Of a DNA stretch of 64,000 nt, positions 42,809-50,568 are shown in pieces; position 1 is the first letter of the stretch; the number at the start of each line of letters is the position of its first letter. The stretch lies in assembly GCF_005765165.1 (NCBI RefSeq), contig NZ_VCIW01000019.1, positions 99,936-163,935 on the forward strand. The letters run 5' to 3'. The translations under genes and the position numbers were made by a program. The notes beneath the pieces were generated by a model that had not been told where the DNA came from, ran no database searches, and saw nothing but the letters and a program-made list of their open reading frames with translations. Source of the stretch: Paenibacillus antri (GTDB lineage: Bacteria; Bacillota; Bacilli; Paenibacillales; YIM-B00363).

Positions 42809-43672
42809 TTATACCCGCTCCGCCCATTGTTCCGCGTTGCTCCAATCCTTCGCCTTCCACCGCAGAACGTCCGGGTTCGCCATCGAGATGATTTCCTTCG
42901 CGAACTCGAGCCGTTCGATCTCGGTCATCGGACGGAAGCTTCTCGCGACCGCCAGATTGTTCTCCAGCTGCTCCATCGACTCCATCCCGATAATCGCCGT
43001 AGCGATCGGCAGCGACCACGTATACCGCAGCGCCTTCTCGTACCATGACGCCAGCCGCCCAAGGCCGATGACCTTCATGCCGACGACCGCGACGCCCTTC
43101 TCGTTCGCTCTCGGGACGAACTCGTGCGCGAAGCTGTAGATGAACTGATCCGCCGCGGAGAGGGCGACCAGCGCGCTGTCGAACGGAAATCGCTCGATCG
43201 CCTCGAGCTGCACGCTCGGATTCGTGTGCCCGCTGATGCTGATATGCCGGATGACGCCCTGCTCCTTGGCCTCGACGAGCGCCTGCAGCGCGCCGTCTTT
43301 CGCGAAGCAGGCGTCGAGCTGCTCCATCGTCCGCACGTCGTGCAGCCGCCACTCCTCGACATGGTCCGTCCGCAGCCGCTTAAGGCTGCCCTCGAGGGAG
43401 CGCCACGAGCCGTCCCGCGTCCGGTCGATCGTCTTGGTCGCGATCCACGCCCGGTCCCTGCGCTCCCCGAACGACTTCCCGAGCCGCTCCTCCGATTGCC
43501 CGTCGGAGTAGATCGGCGCCGTGTCGAAATAAGTGATTCCCTCGTCGATCGCCCGGTTCACGATCCGGATCGCTTCTTCCTCGCCGCAGCCGTGATCGTC
43601 GACGATCCGCTGCGCGCCGAAGCTCAAAATCGGGAACGACGCGCCGGTGTTCCCGAAGGCCCTCTTTTCCAT
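42809..43672 (-). CDS. Aldo/keto reductase
   Basis: 287-residue TIM-barrel oxidoreductase. The catalytic tetrad is visible in part: the Asp-Tyr pair in YFDTAPIYSDGQSEERLG (about 46-63) and the lysine in WIATKTIDR; the usual barrel histidine is in EEWRLHDVR. The cofactor region near the end is AIIGMESMEQLENNL. Likely reduces aldehydes or sugar ketones with NADPH. ATG at 43672 is preceded by GGGGAGGGG; a much longer open frame upstream has no support. Confidence 0.9.
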   Translation of the reverse strand: MEKRAFGNTGASFPILSFGAQRIVDDHGCGEEEAIRIVNRAIDEGITYFDTAPIYSDGQSEERLGKSFGERRDRAWIATKTIDRTRDGSWRSLEGSLKRLRTDHVEEWRLHDVRTMEQLDACFAKDGALQALVEAKEQGVIRHISISGHTNPSVQLEAIERFPFDSALVALSAADQFIYSFAHEFVPRANEKGVAVVGMKVIGLGRLASWYEKALRYTWSLPIATAIIGMESMEQLENNLAVARSFRPMTEIERLEFAKEIISMANPDVLRWKAKDWSNAEQWAERV

Positions 43673-43826
43673 CGAAGCCCCTCCCCTATGTTTTCGGAAA
43701 ATGGTTACGATTGTAAATATGCCTTCCATCCGAGCAAAATATCCCGCCACAGCCGAACGATGGTTTAATTTTCTTGCGTTATGTATTCTCCATCGGCGGC
43801 TCCGGTTCCTTCCGACGGCCGTTCGG

Positions 43827-43855
43827 TTGTCACGCTTGCCCGTCTGTGTCACAAT
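43827..43855 (+). promoter_or_regulatory. Predicted promoter of the rightward aldo/keto reductase
   Basis: TTGTCA (43827-43832), 17 bp, CACAAT (43850-43855), in the divergent region between two aldo/keto reductase genes. Confidence 0.5.
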
Positions 43856-43904
43856 CGGAGGAGCAACGATTTTCTGTATATAAAGAGGAGCTGGATACCA
43901 ACCC

Positions 43905-44822
43905 ATGAGAACGATTCCGTTAGGACAGAGCTCGTTACAGGTGCCGGTCGTCGCCGTCGGCTGCATGCGCATCACGTCCCTCGATAAGGCCGGAGCGGAA
44001 CGCTTCGTGCGAACGGCGATGGAGGAAGGGGCGAACTTCTTCGACCACGCGGACATCTACGGAGGGGGAGCTTGCGAGGAGCTGTTCTCCGATGCGATCG
44101 GAATGAACGCTTCGGTGCGGGAAGGGATGATCCTGCAATCGAAGTGCGGCATCCGCAAGGGAATGTTCGACTTCTCCAAGGAGCATATCTTGACTTCGGT
44201 GGACGGCATCCTGAAGCGGCTGAAGACTGAATATCTAGACGTCCTGCTGCTGCATCGTCCGGACGCGCTGGTCGAGCCGGAGGAAGTCGCCGAGGCGTTC
44301 GATACGCTGGAGCGCTCGGGCAAGGTGCGCCACTTCGGCGTCTCGAACCAAAATCCGATGCAAATCCAGCTGCTGCGGAAATTCGTGAAGCAGCCGATCG
44401 TCGCGAACCAACTGCAGCTCAGCATCACGAACGCCACGATGATCTCGAGCGGAATCAACGTCAATATGGAAAATGCGGCCGCCGTCAACCGCGACGGCAG
44501 CGTACTCGACTTCTGCCGGCTGAACGACATCACCATTCAGCCATGGTCGCCGTTCCAATACGGCTTCTTCGAGGGCGTCTTCCTCGGCAACGAGAAGTTC
44601 CCGGAGCTGAATCGGAAGATCGACGAGGTCGCGGCGGCGTACGGCGTGACCAATACGACGATCGCCATCGCGTGGCTGCTCCGCCATCCGGCGCGCATGC
44701 AGCCGGTTCTCGGCACGATGAATGTCGACCGTCTGCGGGATTGCCTCAAGGCCGCAGACATTACGTTGACCCGCGAGCAGTGGTACGACATCTACCGCGC
44801 CGCGGGGAACGTACTGCCGTAA
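43905..44822 (+). CDS. Aldo/keto reductase (YdhF-like)
   Basis: 305-residue TIM-barrel NADPH-dependent reductase of the AKR11-type group. The tetrad residues are in FFDHADIYGGGACEELF (Asp, Tyr), LQSKCGIRKG (Lys) and VLLLHRPDAL (His); the nucleotide-binding end is PVLGTMNVDRLRDCLKA. It lies divergent from another aldo/keto reductase of a different subfamily, so the pair does not look like a recent duplication. AGGAG is 14 bases before the ATG, longer than usual. Confidence 0.91.
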   Translation: MRTIPLGQSSLQVPVVAVGCMRITSLDKAGAERFVRTAMEEGANFFDHADIYGGGACEELFSDAIGMNASVREGMILQSKCGIRKGMFDFSKEHILTSVDGILKRLKTEYLDVLLLHRPDALVEPEEVAEAFDTLERSGKVRHFGVSNQNPMQIQLLRKFVKQPIVANQLQLSITNATMISSGINVNMENAAAVNRDGSVLDFCRLNDITIQPWSPFQYGFFEGVFLGNEKFPELNRKIDEVAAAYGVTNTTIAIAWLLRHPARMQPVLGTMNVDRLRDCLKAADITLTREQWYDIYRAAGNVLP

Positions 44823-44842
44823 GCTGCATCCGAACCTCGAAA

Positions 44843-44877
44843 AGAACCTCCCGTCCGATCAAGACGGGAGGTTCTTC
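44843..44877. terminator. Bidirectional terminator
   Basis: Perfect 14-bp stem AAGAACCTCCCGTC/GACGGGAGGTTCTT between the convergent aldo/keto reductase and ArsR genes. Confidence 0.85.
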
Positions 44878-44912
44878 GCGTTCGCTCGTACCTTTCGACG
44901 CGGTTGTCCGCT

Positions 44913-45248
44913 TTATTCCGAATCGTCTTCCTCGACGAACGCCTTCAACGCGATCAGCTTGTTGTCCCAATAGCGATCGAAGTACGCCAGCCATCGGTGA
45001 AGGTCTCGCAGCGGATCCGGCTGCAGTCTATACCGGGTCTCCCGTCCGACCTTCCGGTTGCTGACGAGTCCTGCGTCCGTGAGAACGTGCAGATGCTTGT
45101 TGACGGCCGTTCGGCTGATCGGGAAGTGCTCCGCGATGCGCGAGATGGGCAGCTCCTTGTCCGTCTCCGCGAGCAGCGTCAGCATGCTGCGGCGGGTCGA
45201 ATCGGCGACCGCCTGAAATACGTCGTGCCTAGCCTCCGCAGCCGGCAT
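44913..45248 (-). CDS. ArsR-family transcriptional regulator (SdpR-like)
   Basis: 111-residue winged-helix repressor: helix-turn-helix PISRIAEHFPISRTAVNKHLHVLTDAG (about 32-58), wing GRETRYRL and a C-terminal dimerisation helix. No metal-binding cysteines, so it is not an arsenic or cadmium sensor; it belongs to the group partnered with SRPBCC proteins. ATG one base after the stop of the SRPBCC gene. It probably represses this operon from the palindrome at 45721-45742. Confidence 0.9.
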   Translation of the reverse strand: MPAAEARHDVFQAVADSTRRSMLTLLAETDKELPISRIAEHFPISRTAVNKHLHVLTDAGLVSNRKVGRETRYRLQPDPLRDLHRWLAYFDRYWDNKLIALKAFVEEDDSE

Positions 45249-45249
45249 C

Positions 45250-45672
45250 TTACGCCTCGACGTAAGCGGGCAGCGCCTCGGCGACGATCTTCTCCCAGCC
45301 GTTGTCCATGATGCCGCGAACGACCGCGTGCGGCTGTCCGAATTCCGTCGTCTTCGCCGGGTCCCAGCCGGAGTGAATCAAGGTGAACTCCGTCTTGCCG
45401 TCGACTTCTTTCAACTCGAACGTAAGATGCCATTCCGCTCCCCAGTCGAAGCCGACGCGGTGCGGAGGATCGATCTCCGTCACCTTGCAGGGCGAATCGC
45501 CGAACGGGCCCGCGTGAAGAATGAAGTCCTTCCCGACGACCGGCTCGAACGTATTGGGCATCCACCAGCCGGCGATCCCCTCCGAGGTGGCGATCGCCTT
45601 CCACGCTTTCTCGATCGGGACGTTGAGGACGACGGTCTTGCGGATGTCTGGAATCGTATCTTGAGATTGCAT
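45250..45672 (-). CDS. SRPBCC (AHSA1-type) ligand-binding protein
   Basis: 140-residue helix-grip protein of the activator-of-Hsp90 homologue 1 type: IRKTVVLNVPIEKAWKAIA at the start and GWEKIVAEALPAYVEA as the long C-terminal helix, with GWWMPNTFEP and HSGWDP between. Such proteins bind hydrophobic ligands. I chose ATG 45672 because GGAGG lies eight bases upstream; in-frame starts at 45690 and 45714 would overlap the operator. It is the first gene of an operon with the ArsR regulator. Confidence 0.88.
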   Translation of the reverse strand: MQSQDTIPDIRKTVVLNVPIEKAWKAIATSEGIAGWWMPNTFEPVVGKDFILHAGPFGDSPCKVTEIDPPHRVGFDWGAEWHLTFELKEVDGKTEFTLIHSGWDPAKTTEFGQPHAVVRGIMDNGWEKIVAEALPAYVEA

Positions 45673-45693
45673 GCGAATAACCTCCGTCATTTT

Positions 45694-45749
45694 TATAACA
45701 CCTTTTGGTTTCACAATTAATATAACACCATTAGGTGCTATATTGTCAA
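45694..45749 (-). promoter_or_regulatory. Promoter and operators of the SRPBCC-ArsR operon
   Basis: A -35 TTGACA lies at 45749-45744 (minus direction) with TTATAT-like -10 sequence about 18 bp downstream. Between and over them is an imperfect palindrome, TATAaCACC-ATTA-GGTGcTATA (45721-45742). The half-site TATAACACC is repeated at 45694-45702, 27 bp away. A repressor bound here would occlude RNA polymerase; ArsR-family regulators bind such 12-2-12-like palindromes. Confidence 0.65.
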
Positions 45750-45846
45750 GGCTCTATCCCCTTACTCCCCTTAGTTTGCCCCGCTGCCTATTCCCAATGA
45801 ATAAATCGTCTGCCTCCGCAATAGGGTTAAAATAATAATTTTCTTC

Positions 45847-45875
45847 TTGTAATTCCGTCGTTTGTTTCCTATTAT
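45847..45875 (+). promoter_or_regulatory. Predicted sigma-A promoter of the DUF4234-DUF2752 genes
   Basis: TTGTAA (45847-45852), 17 bp, TATTAT (45870-45875). Confidence 0.65.
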
Positions 45876-45943
45876 GAAAAGTGCATTTTTGTCATTTGTT
45901 GTCGGAAGCTGTTGGAAGCGAAAAATGATATGGGCGGTGCGGA

Positions 45944-46282
45944 ATGGTTCAAGAAAGAAATATCGGGTTGGCGGTCGTCCTGACCCTGGTGACCTGCGGG
46001 ATTTATGGAATTTATTGGTTTATCGTCCTGACCAACGACGTCGGGCGAGTAAGCGGGGACCCCTCCTTCACAGGGGGCAAGCATTTCCTGCTGAGCATCG
46101 TGACTTGCGGCATCTGGAGCATTATCTGGTCTTACCAAGCCGGCAAGCTCGTCGAGTCGGCGCAACGGCAACGGGGCCTCCCGGGTTCGGACAATTCGGT
46201 GCTCTACCTCGTGCTGACGATCTTCGGCCTCGGGATCGTTACGTACGCGTTGGTCCAGGCGGATGTCAACAAGCTGGCTTAA
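45944..46282 (+). CDS. DUF4234-family membrane protein
   Basis: 112-residue membrane protein with three predicted helices (about 8-30, 48-66, 85-105). The repeated motifs VTCGIYGIYWFIVLTND and VTCGIWSIIWSYQAGK are the hallmark of DUF4234. Function unknown; it probably acts with the overlapping DUF2752 gene, whose ATG lies 20 bp before this stop. Confidence 0.86.
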   Translation: MVQERNIGLAVVLTLVTCGIYGIYWFIVLTNDVGRVSGDPSFTGGKHFLLSIVTCGIWSIIWSYQAGKLVESAQRQRGLPGSDNSVLYLVLTIFGLGIVTYALVQADVNKLA

Positions 46283-46679
46283 TTCGGCGTTCTCGGCGGT
46301 CGCGAGGAGCCCCCGGTGGATTCAGGGGTCCTTGGCGGCTGCCGGAGGGCTGGCGTACTTGAAGGTATGGCTGCCGGCGACCGGCCTCGGCATTCCCTGC
46401 GTCTTTCACGAAGCGACGGGGCTGTATTGCCCGGGCTGCGGCATGACGAGAGCCGCTTTATCGCTGCTCGAGGGGGACCTGCCTCAGGCGTTCCGGTACA
46501 ACGCATTGGCGTTCGGTCTGCTCCCATTGGTTCTAGTCTACCTGATCGCGAACCGAAGGGGCATGCGGCGGACGAGCCGAACGGTCATGGGCGCGATGGT
46601 GACGGCGGCGCTCGCCTTCGGCGTGATGAGGAATCTACCGGCGTGGGAGTGGCTTTCGCCGACGGCGATCGGATCGTAA
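46263..46679 (+). CDS. DUF2752-family membrane protein
   Basis: 138-residue protein with three predicted membrane helices and the DUF2752 signature GLYCPGCGMTRAALSLLEGD (about 53-72), whose CxxC could bind metal or form a redox pair, followed by AFRYNALAF. Function unknown. The pairing of DUF4234 with DUF2752 recurs in Bacillales; translation overlap supports co-expression. Ends at a bidirectional terminator. Confidence 0.88.
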   Translation: MSTSWLNSAFSAVARSPRWIQGSLAAAGGLAYLKVWLPATGLGIPCVFHEATGLYCPGCGMTRAALSLLEGDLPQAFRYNALAFGLLPLVLVYLIANRRGMRRTSRTVMGAMVTAALAFGVMRNLPAWEWLSPTAIGS

Positions 46680-46681
46680 GG

Positions 46682-46724
46682 AAAAAAGAGCGAATCGGCC
46701 TTTGGGGCTGATTCGCTCTTTTTT
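46682..46724. terminator. Bidirectional terminator
   Basis: Perfect 15-bp stem AAAAAAGAGCGAATC/GATTCGCTCTTTTTT between convergent transcription units. Confidence 0.92.
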
Positions 46725-46742
46725 CGGTCGGCACGCCTGCCT

Positions 46743-47486
46743 TCATCGTCGCCGACCGATCTTTCCGGTTCGCTTGCTGATCTTCGGCGCCTTCGTCTTC
46801 TTCGGCTTCGTAAGAACGCTGCTCTTCTCGCCGGACGAGCCGCTTTCATCCCTCACGATCTTGCCGGAGGAAGCCGACGAGGCGGGCGGCGATACGGCGC
46901 TCTTCGACGCCGAAGCGTCCGCGTCGGACGATCGACGGACGATGCTGCCGGACCGATTCACGGTGACCGGCGGCGCCATCTTCTTATCGTCGACCGTAGG
47001 CGTACGATAGGTTTGCTTCGGGGCGTAAGCGCCCTTGCTGCCGTACCCTCTGTAGTCGCCCCCCGCATATCGCCCGCGATCGAACAGATCGCCGATGACG
47101 GAAGCGATGATATAAGCTTCCAAGAAGCTCGGGCTGTAATTCTGACGTACATACTCGCGGCTGCTGATCTCGATCAGCGTATCTTCCGGCCGTTCGGGAT
47201 CTTGCTGCACTTGAACGATCTCGTCGGCGTAGACCAAGAACATGCGCTCCGCGTCTTCCTCGGATTGCTGCTGCGGCCGCTTCCGTTCGACCAGCTCGTT
47301 CGCAACCTCCGGGACGCTTCGGTCCGCCGCTCGGTATACGTAGGAAGTCTCGTTCCCCGAACCGCTGACCGACTCCAACGGATAGGACTCGCCGACTTCG
47401 AAACTTTGCATGCATCCGGCCAATACCGGGACGATCAAACTCAGGATCAGGAGATGCTTTATCCCCCGGGACAGCCACGATTTCAA
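46743..47486 (-). CDS. DUF4247 lipoprotein of the PspA-linked locus
   Basis: 247-residue exported lipoprotein: signal peptide with lipobox VLAGC (cysteine about 25), then the DUF4247 domain (about 35-140: SYVYRAADRSVPEVANELV, MFLVYADEIVQVQQDPE, DTLIEISSREYVRQNYSP) and a long low-complexity Ser/Lys/Arg tail (about 160-247) ending KRTGKIGRRR, probably contacting anionic wall or membrane polymers. Last gene of the pspA-DUF350-DUF4178-DUF4247 series, 12 bp after DUF4178. Function unknown; context says envelope stress. Confidence 0.85.
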   Translation of the reverse strand: MKSWLSRGIKHLLILSLIVPVLAGCMQSFEVGESYPLESVSGSGNETSYVYRAADRSVPEVANELVERKRPQQQSEEDAERMFLVYADEIVQVQQDPERPEDTLIEISSREYVRQNYSPSFLEAYIIASVIGDLFDRGRYAGGDYRGYGSKGAYAPKQTYRTPTVDDKKMAPPVTVNRSGSIVRRSSDADASASKSAVSPPASSASSGKIVRDESGSSGEKSSVLTKPKKTKAPKISKRTGKIGRRR

Positions 47487-47498
47487 TGGTTTACCTCC

Positions 47499-48005
47499 TT
47501 ACCCGCCGCGCAGCACGCGAACGTCGGCCGGGAGCACGGACTCGCCCTCGTACAGCATGAACCTGCCGTCCTGCCATTCGATGCGAAGCAGCATACGGTC
47601 GTCCGACACGTATTGCCACACGTATTGCTCCCCGCCCTGCTGGAACGGCGTCTTGCCGCTCGATTGGATGATGCCGGAATAATGTTCTTCCATGTGATAG
47701 GCGCGATCGTCCAACTCAAGGGTCGTCGGCACCTCTTCGAAGGAATCCAGCCTTCCGTCGATCGGTTGGTACAGGGCGAACAGCGTCCGTTCGCGGTCCT
47801 CGATCGCGAGATACCGAATCGCCGTTCCGTCCTGCAGCGTGAGGACGATCGCGTTGCGCTGTCGATTTTGCGTGCGTCCGACGACCTGATAGGTCACGAG
47901 CGACACTTCGCAGACGTCGCCCGGCCCGATCGTGAGGATGCTCTTCTCCGGCATCGGCGGCGCCGGCTTGCTTACCAGATTTTTAATGCGTTGGAATAAA
48001 CTCAT
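47499..48005 (-). CDS. DUF4178-family protein of the PspA-linked locus
   Basis: 168-residue soluble beta-rich protein (SILTIGPGDVCEVSLVTYQVVG, GTAIRYLAIEDRERT, HYSGIIQSSG) matching DUF4178. No signal peptide or membrane segment; probably cytosolic and membrane-peripheral. It occurs next to PspA and DUF350 genes in many bacteria. Function unknown. Confidence 0.84.
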   Translation of the reverse strand: MSLFQRIKNLVSKPAPPMPEKSILTIGPGDVCEVSLVTYQVVGRTQNRQRNAIVLTLQDGTAIRYLAIEDRERTLFALYQPIDGRLDSFEEVPTTLELDDRAYHMEEHYSGIIQSSGKTPFQQGGEQYVWQYVSDDRMLLRIEWQDGRFMLYEGESVLPADVRVLRGG

Positions 48006-48029
48006 CTTGCCGCTCCTTATGTTCAGGAA

Positions 48030-48431
48030 TTAGACCGCTCCGATGATCAGGGCGCCTGCGATATGAAGCGATCCCGCGAAGAGCGCGTTGGCGATTTTCC
48101 CTTCGTGTATGCCTTCTTCCAATTGGAAATGGGTGAGCTTCGACAAGACGGTCCGCGCCAGCCATTCCAGAACGAACAGCAACACGAAGGAGACGACGGA
48201 GATGATGATCGCTTCCCAGATGACGTCCGATTTCGCGATCGACTGTCCCAAAATATACGCTTGCGCGATCAGCTTCATCATGAAGCGCGTCGTTACCGCC
48301 ACGTTGCCGCTCTTCATCTCTTGGATGTCATGATAGCGGGTCGTCAGCGAGTCCAAATACATAATTAAAAATAAGAGCAATGCGCCCATTCCCGTCCATA
48401 CGGGAATTCGGGCGTAATCGATCCATGACAA
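48030..48431 (-). CDS. DUF350-family membrane protein (YjfL-like)
   Basis: 133-residue membrane protein with four predicted helices (about 12-28, 50-66, 72-90, 110-130). The pattern NVAVTTRFMMKLIAQAYILGQSIAKSD and the closing GSLHIAGALIIGAV are those of DUF350/UPF0719 proteins such as E. coli YjfL, encoded beside the PspA-like YjfJ. Probably the membrane partner of the PspA protein here. It lies 103 bp after pspA, across an internal terminator. Confidence 0.85.
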   Translation of the reverse strand: MSWIDYARIPVWTGMGALLLFLIMYLDSLTTRYHDIQEMKSGNVAVTTRFMMKLIAQAYILGQSIAKSDVIWEAIIISVVSFVLLFVLEWLARTVLSKLTHFQLEEGIHEGKIANALFAGSLHIAGALIIGAV

Positions 48432-48461
48432 AACAGATCCCTCCGAACGATGCTTGAATGT

Positions 48462-48506
48462 AAAAACGCCTGTATGTCGCTATTGCAGCATTCGTGTCAT
48501 ACAGGC
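48462..48506 (-). terminator. Terminator between pspA and the DUF350 gene
   Basis: Stem CGCCTGTATG/CATACAGGCG, with an inner GCGACAA-like extension, followed by TTTTTAC in the minus direction. It would make pspA the most abundant product, with read-through to the downstream genes. Confidence 0.82.
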
Positions 48507-48533
48507 GCACTTCGTATCCGGTTGTAGGTCGGC

Positions 48534-49211
48534 TTATTGATCCTTGTTCTCGTATTGCTTCATCAGCGCGGCCAGCTCGTCTTCGACGGCCTTATCCTTG
48601 CCGAGCTCCTTGAACTCGTCGTCGAGCGACTTGCCCTTAGACGCGTACAAGCTGTTGCTCGCTTCGGCCTGCGCCTCCATCTGAAGCATCTTCTCTTCCA
48701 TCCGCTTGAGGCCCGCGGAGGCCGAATCGGATCCGAAGCCGTTCATCGCTTTGTTGATTTCGGTCTGCGCCTTCGCCGCGTTATAACGAGCGACGAGCAT
48801 CTCGCGCTTGTTCTTCAGCTCCGTCAATTCCTTGCGCATCTCTTCCAGCTTCGCGCGAAGGTCGTTGGCCAGCTTCAGGTTCAGGTCGTACCCGGACTTG
48901 TATTCGGCCATCTTGCTTTCGGCGGCTTTCTTCTCTTCCAACGCGCGGCGCGCCAAGTCGACGTTCTGCGCCTGCGCCGCCATATGGGCTTGCTGCGTGC
49001 GTTTCTCCACGAGCTCGACTTGCTCTTCGTAGAGCCGCTTGAACTTCTTCTCCAGTGCGATCTGCGCGGCCACCGCTTTCTCCGCGTCTCCCAAGTCCTC
49101 GGTCATATCCCGGATGTATTGATCCGTCAGTTTGATCGGATCCTCCGCCTTGTCGATCAACGCGTTGACGTTAGACAGAGTGAGATCTCGAAGCCTCTTA
49201 AACAAAGACAA
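48534..49211 (-). CDS. pspA: PspA/IM30-family membrane-stress protein
   Basis: 225-residue ESCRT-III-like protein that binds stressed membranes from the cytosolic side and preserves the proton-motive force. The N-terminal amphipathic helix and first coiled coil are typical (SLFKRLRDLTLSNVNALIDK AEDP pattern, conserved ALIDKAEDPIKL), and residues about 25-200 are almost all coiled coil. Start is TTG at 49211, chosen because AGGAGG lies eight bases upstream. Preceded by a sigma-W-like promoter, as for B. subtilis pspA. Confidence 0.94.
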   Translation of the reverse strand: MSLFKRLRDLTLSNVNALIDKAEDPIKLTDQYIRDMTEDLGDAEKAVAAQIALEKKFKRLYEEQVELVEKRTQQAHMAAQAQNVDLARRALEEKKAAESKMAEYKSGYDLNLKLANDLRAKLEEMRKELTELKNKREMLVARYNAAKAQTEINKAMNGFGSDSASAGLKRMEEKMLQMEAQAEASNSLYASKGKSLDDEFKELGKDKAVEDELAALMKQYENKDQ

Positions 49212-49252
49212 TATCGCCGCCTCCTAAAGATTGAGTATCGAATACATATCCA

Positions 49253-49279
49253 TACGTACGGGGGCGATGTCGGGTTTCA
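49253..49279 (-). promoter_or_regulatory. ECF (sigma-W-like) promoter of pspA
   Basis: In the minus direction TGAAAC (49279-49274), 17 bp, CGTA (49256-49253). The sigma-W consensus is TGAAAC-N16/17-CGTA, and B. subtilis pspA is a sigma-W gene. The expected transcript starts about 35 bp before the TTG start codon. Confidence 0.72.
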
Positions 49280-49291
49280 TCCGCCTCCGAT

Positions 49292-49330
49292 AAAACAGAA
49301 AGAGAGATGAGTTTCCCATCTCATCCCTCT
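49292..49330 (-). terminator. Terminator after the Ddl gene
   Basis: Stem AGAG.GATGAG/CTCATC.CTCT followed by TTCTGTTTTA in the minus direction; it separates the wall cassette from pspA. Confidence 0.75.
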
Positions 49331-49371
49331 GCAATGTTCTCTATCCGATTCCATCCGTCGAAGTTTCCCGA

Positions 49372-50550
49372 TTATCTGCCGAGCTTCTTCGACCCGCCGC
49401 CCTTGCCTTGCAGCGCCAATAGGTTCGTGTCGTAGCTGAACGTCAGCTGCGACTTCGTCCGGTGCCGCTTCAGCGCGAGCTGAATGAGCTGGCCGGTCAT
49501 CTGTTCGAAGCTCTTGCCCTTCGGCTCCCATAGGTAGAACGCTAGCGATCCAGGGATCGTATTGATCTCGTTGACATACACCTTGCCTTCGTCTTGGTCG
49601 ATGAGGAAGTCGATCCGCGACACGCCGTTGCAGCCGAGCTCGAGGAACGTCTGCTTCGCTAACGCTTGAACTTCCTCCGTCATCTCCGGCGAGATATTGG
49701 CGGGAATGATGCGGCTCGTCCCGGACATGCCCTTCGACGCTTGATTCAAGTATTTATCTTGGTAGCTCAAAATTTCGCTCGTCTTGAGCACTTCCTCGCA
49801 GACGGACACCTCCGCCGACTCGTGGTCCCCGATGACCGAGCAGTTGACCTCTTTCAAATTTTGGACCACTCGCTCGATAATGACCTTGTCCGCGAAGCCG
49901 AAGGCGTTCCCGAGCGCGCTCGTCAGCTCTTCCGTGTCCTCGGCGATCTCGATGCCGACGCTCGAGCCGAGGTTCGCCGGCTTGACGATGACCGGGTACT
50001 TCAGCTGCGCTTCGGCCTTGGCGATGCAGGAGCCCGGATCCTCCGACCATTGGTGATTGTAAAACGTTACGAAATCCACGACCGGCAGCCCGGCGCTGCG
50101 GACGACGGCTTTCATGACGACCTTATCCATGCCGAGCGCCGAGGACAATACGTCGCAGCCGACGTAAGGCACCTTCTGGAACTCTAGCAAGCCCTGCAGC
50201 GCGCCGTCCTCGCCGAACGTCCCGTGGGTGACGGGGAACGCGACGTGGATTTCGTCGACGACCGGATTCTTGAACCAAGATTTCCTGGTCGCGATCAACT
50301 GATGCGCTCCGCTCTCGTTCGTAAACAGCGTTACGTTCGTGCTCTTCCGAAGCAAACCCGGGAGATCCTTGTATTCGTCGATGGAGCCGACCGCTTCGCC
50401 GGTATACCACTTGCCCTCTTTCGTAATATATATCGGGACAGGCTCATATTTATCTCTCGGGATCGCATGATAAGCCTGCAGACCGGAGATGACGGACACC
50501 TCGTGCTCTACCGACATCCCTCCGAATAGGACTCCGACGCGTATTTTCAT
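49372..50550 (-). CDS. ddl: D-alanine-D-alanine ligase (cassette copy)
   Basis: 392-residue ATP-grasp ligase joining two D-amino acids for the peptidoglycan stem. VGVLFGGMSVEHEVSVISG is the N-terminal motif, FPVTHGTFGEDG binds substrate, VIVKPANLGSSVGI is the ATP-grasp lysine loop, YQDKYLNQASKGMSG the omega loop (the K-Y pair of D-Ala ligases is kept, no VanA-type histidine) and VNEINTIPGSLAFYLWEP the end, which departs from the usual NTxPGFTxxSxxP. About 30 extra C-terminal residues (ending GKGGGSKKLGR) are basic. It follows the MurF-like gene by 18 bp. A D-Ala-D-Ala product is likely, other D-dipeptides possible. Confidence 0.88.
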   Translation of the reverse strand: MKIRVGVLFGGMSVEHEVSVISGLQAYHAIPRDKYEPVPIYITKEGKWYTGEAVGSIDEYKDLPGLLRKSTNVTLFTNESGAHQLIATRKSWFKNPVVDEIHVAFPVTHGTFGEDGALQGLLEFQKVPYVGCDVLSSALGMDKVVMKAVVRSAGLPVVDFVTFYNHQWSEDPGSCIAKAEAQLKYPVIVKPANLGSSVGIEIAEDTEELTSALGNAFGFADKVIIERVVQNLKEVNCSVIGDHESAEVSVCEEVLKTSEILSYQDKYLNQASKGMSGTSRIIPANISPEMTEEVQALAKQTFLELGCNGVSRIDFLIDQDEGKVYVNEINTIPGSLAFYLWEPKGKSFEQMTGQLIQLALKRHRTKSQLTFSYDTNLLALQGKGGGSKKLGR

Positions 50551-50568
50551 AAGTAAGAAATCCTCCGT

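Noticed and set aside
42809..44056. N-terminal extension of the leftward aldo/keto reductase to 44056
   Set aside because: The added 128 residues overlap the divergent gene, have no similarity to the family and lack a ribosome binding site, whereas ATG 43672 follows GGGGAGGGG.
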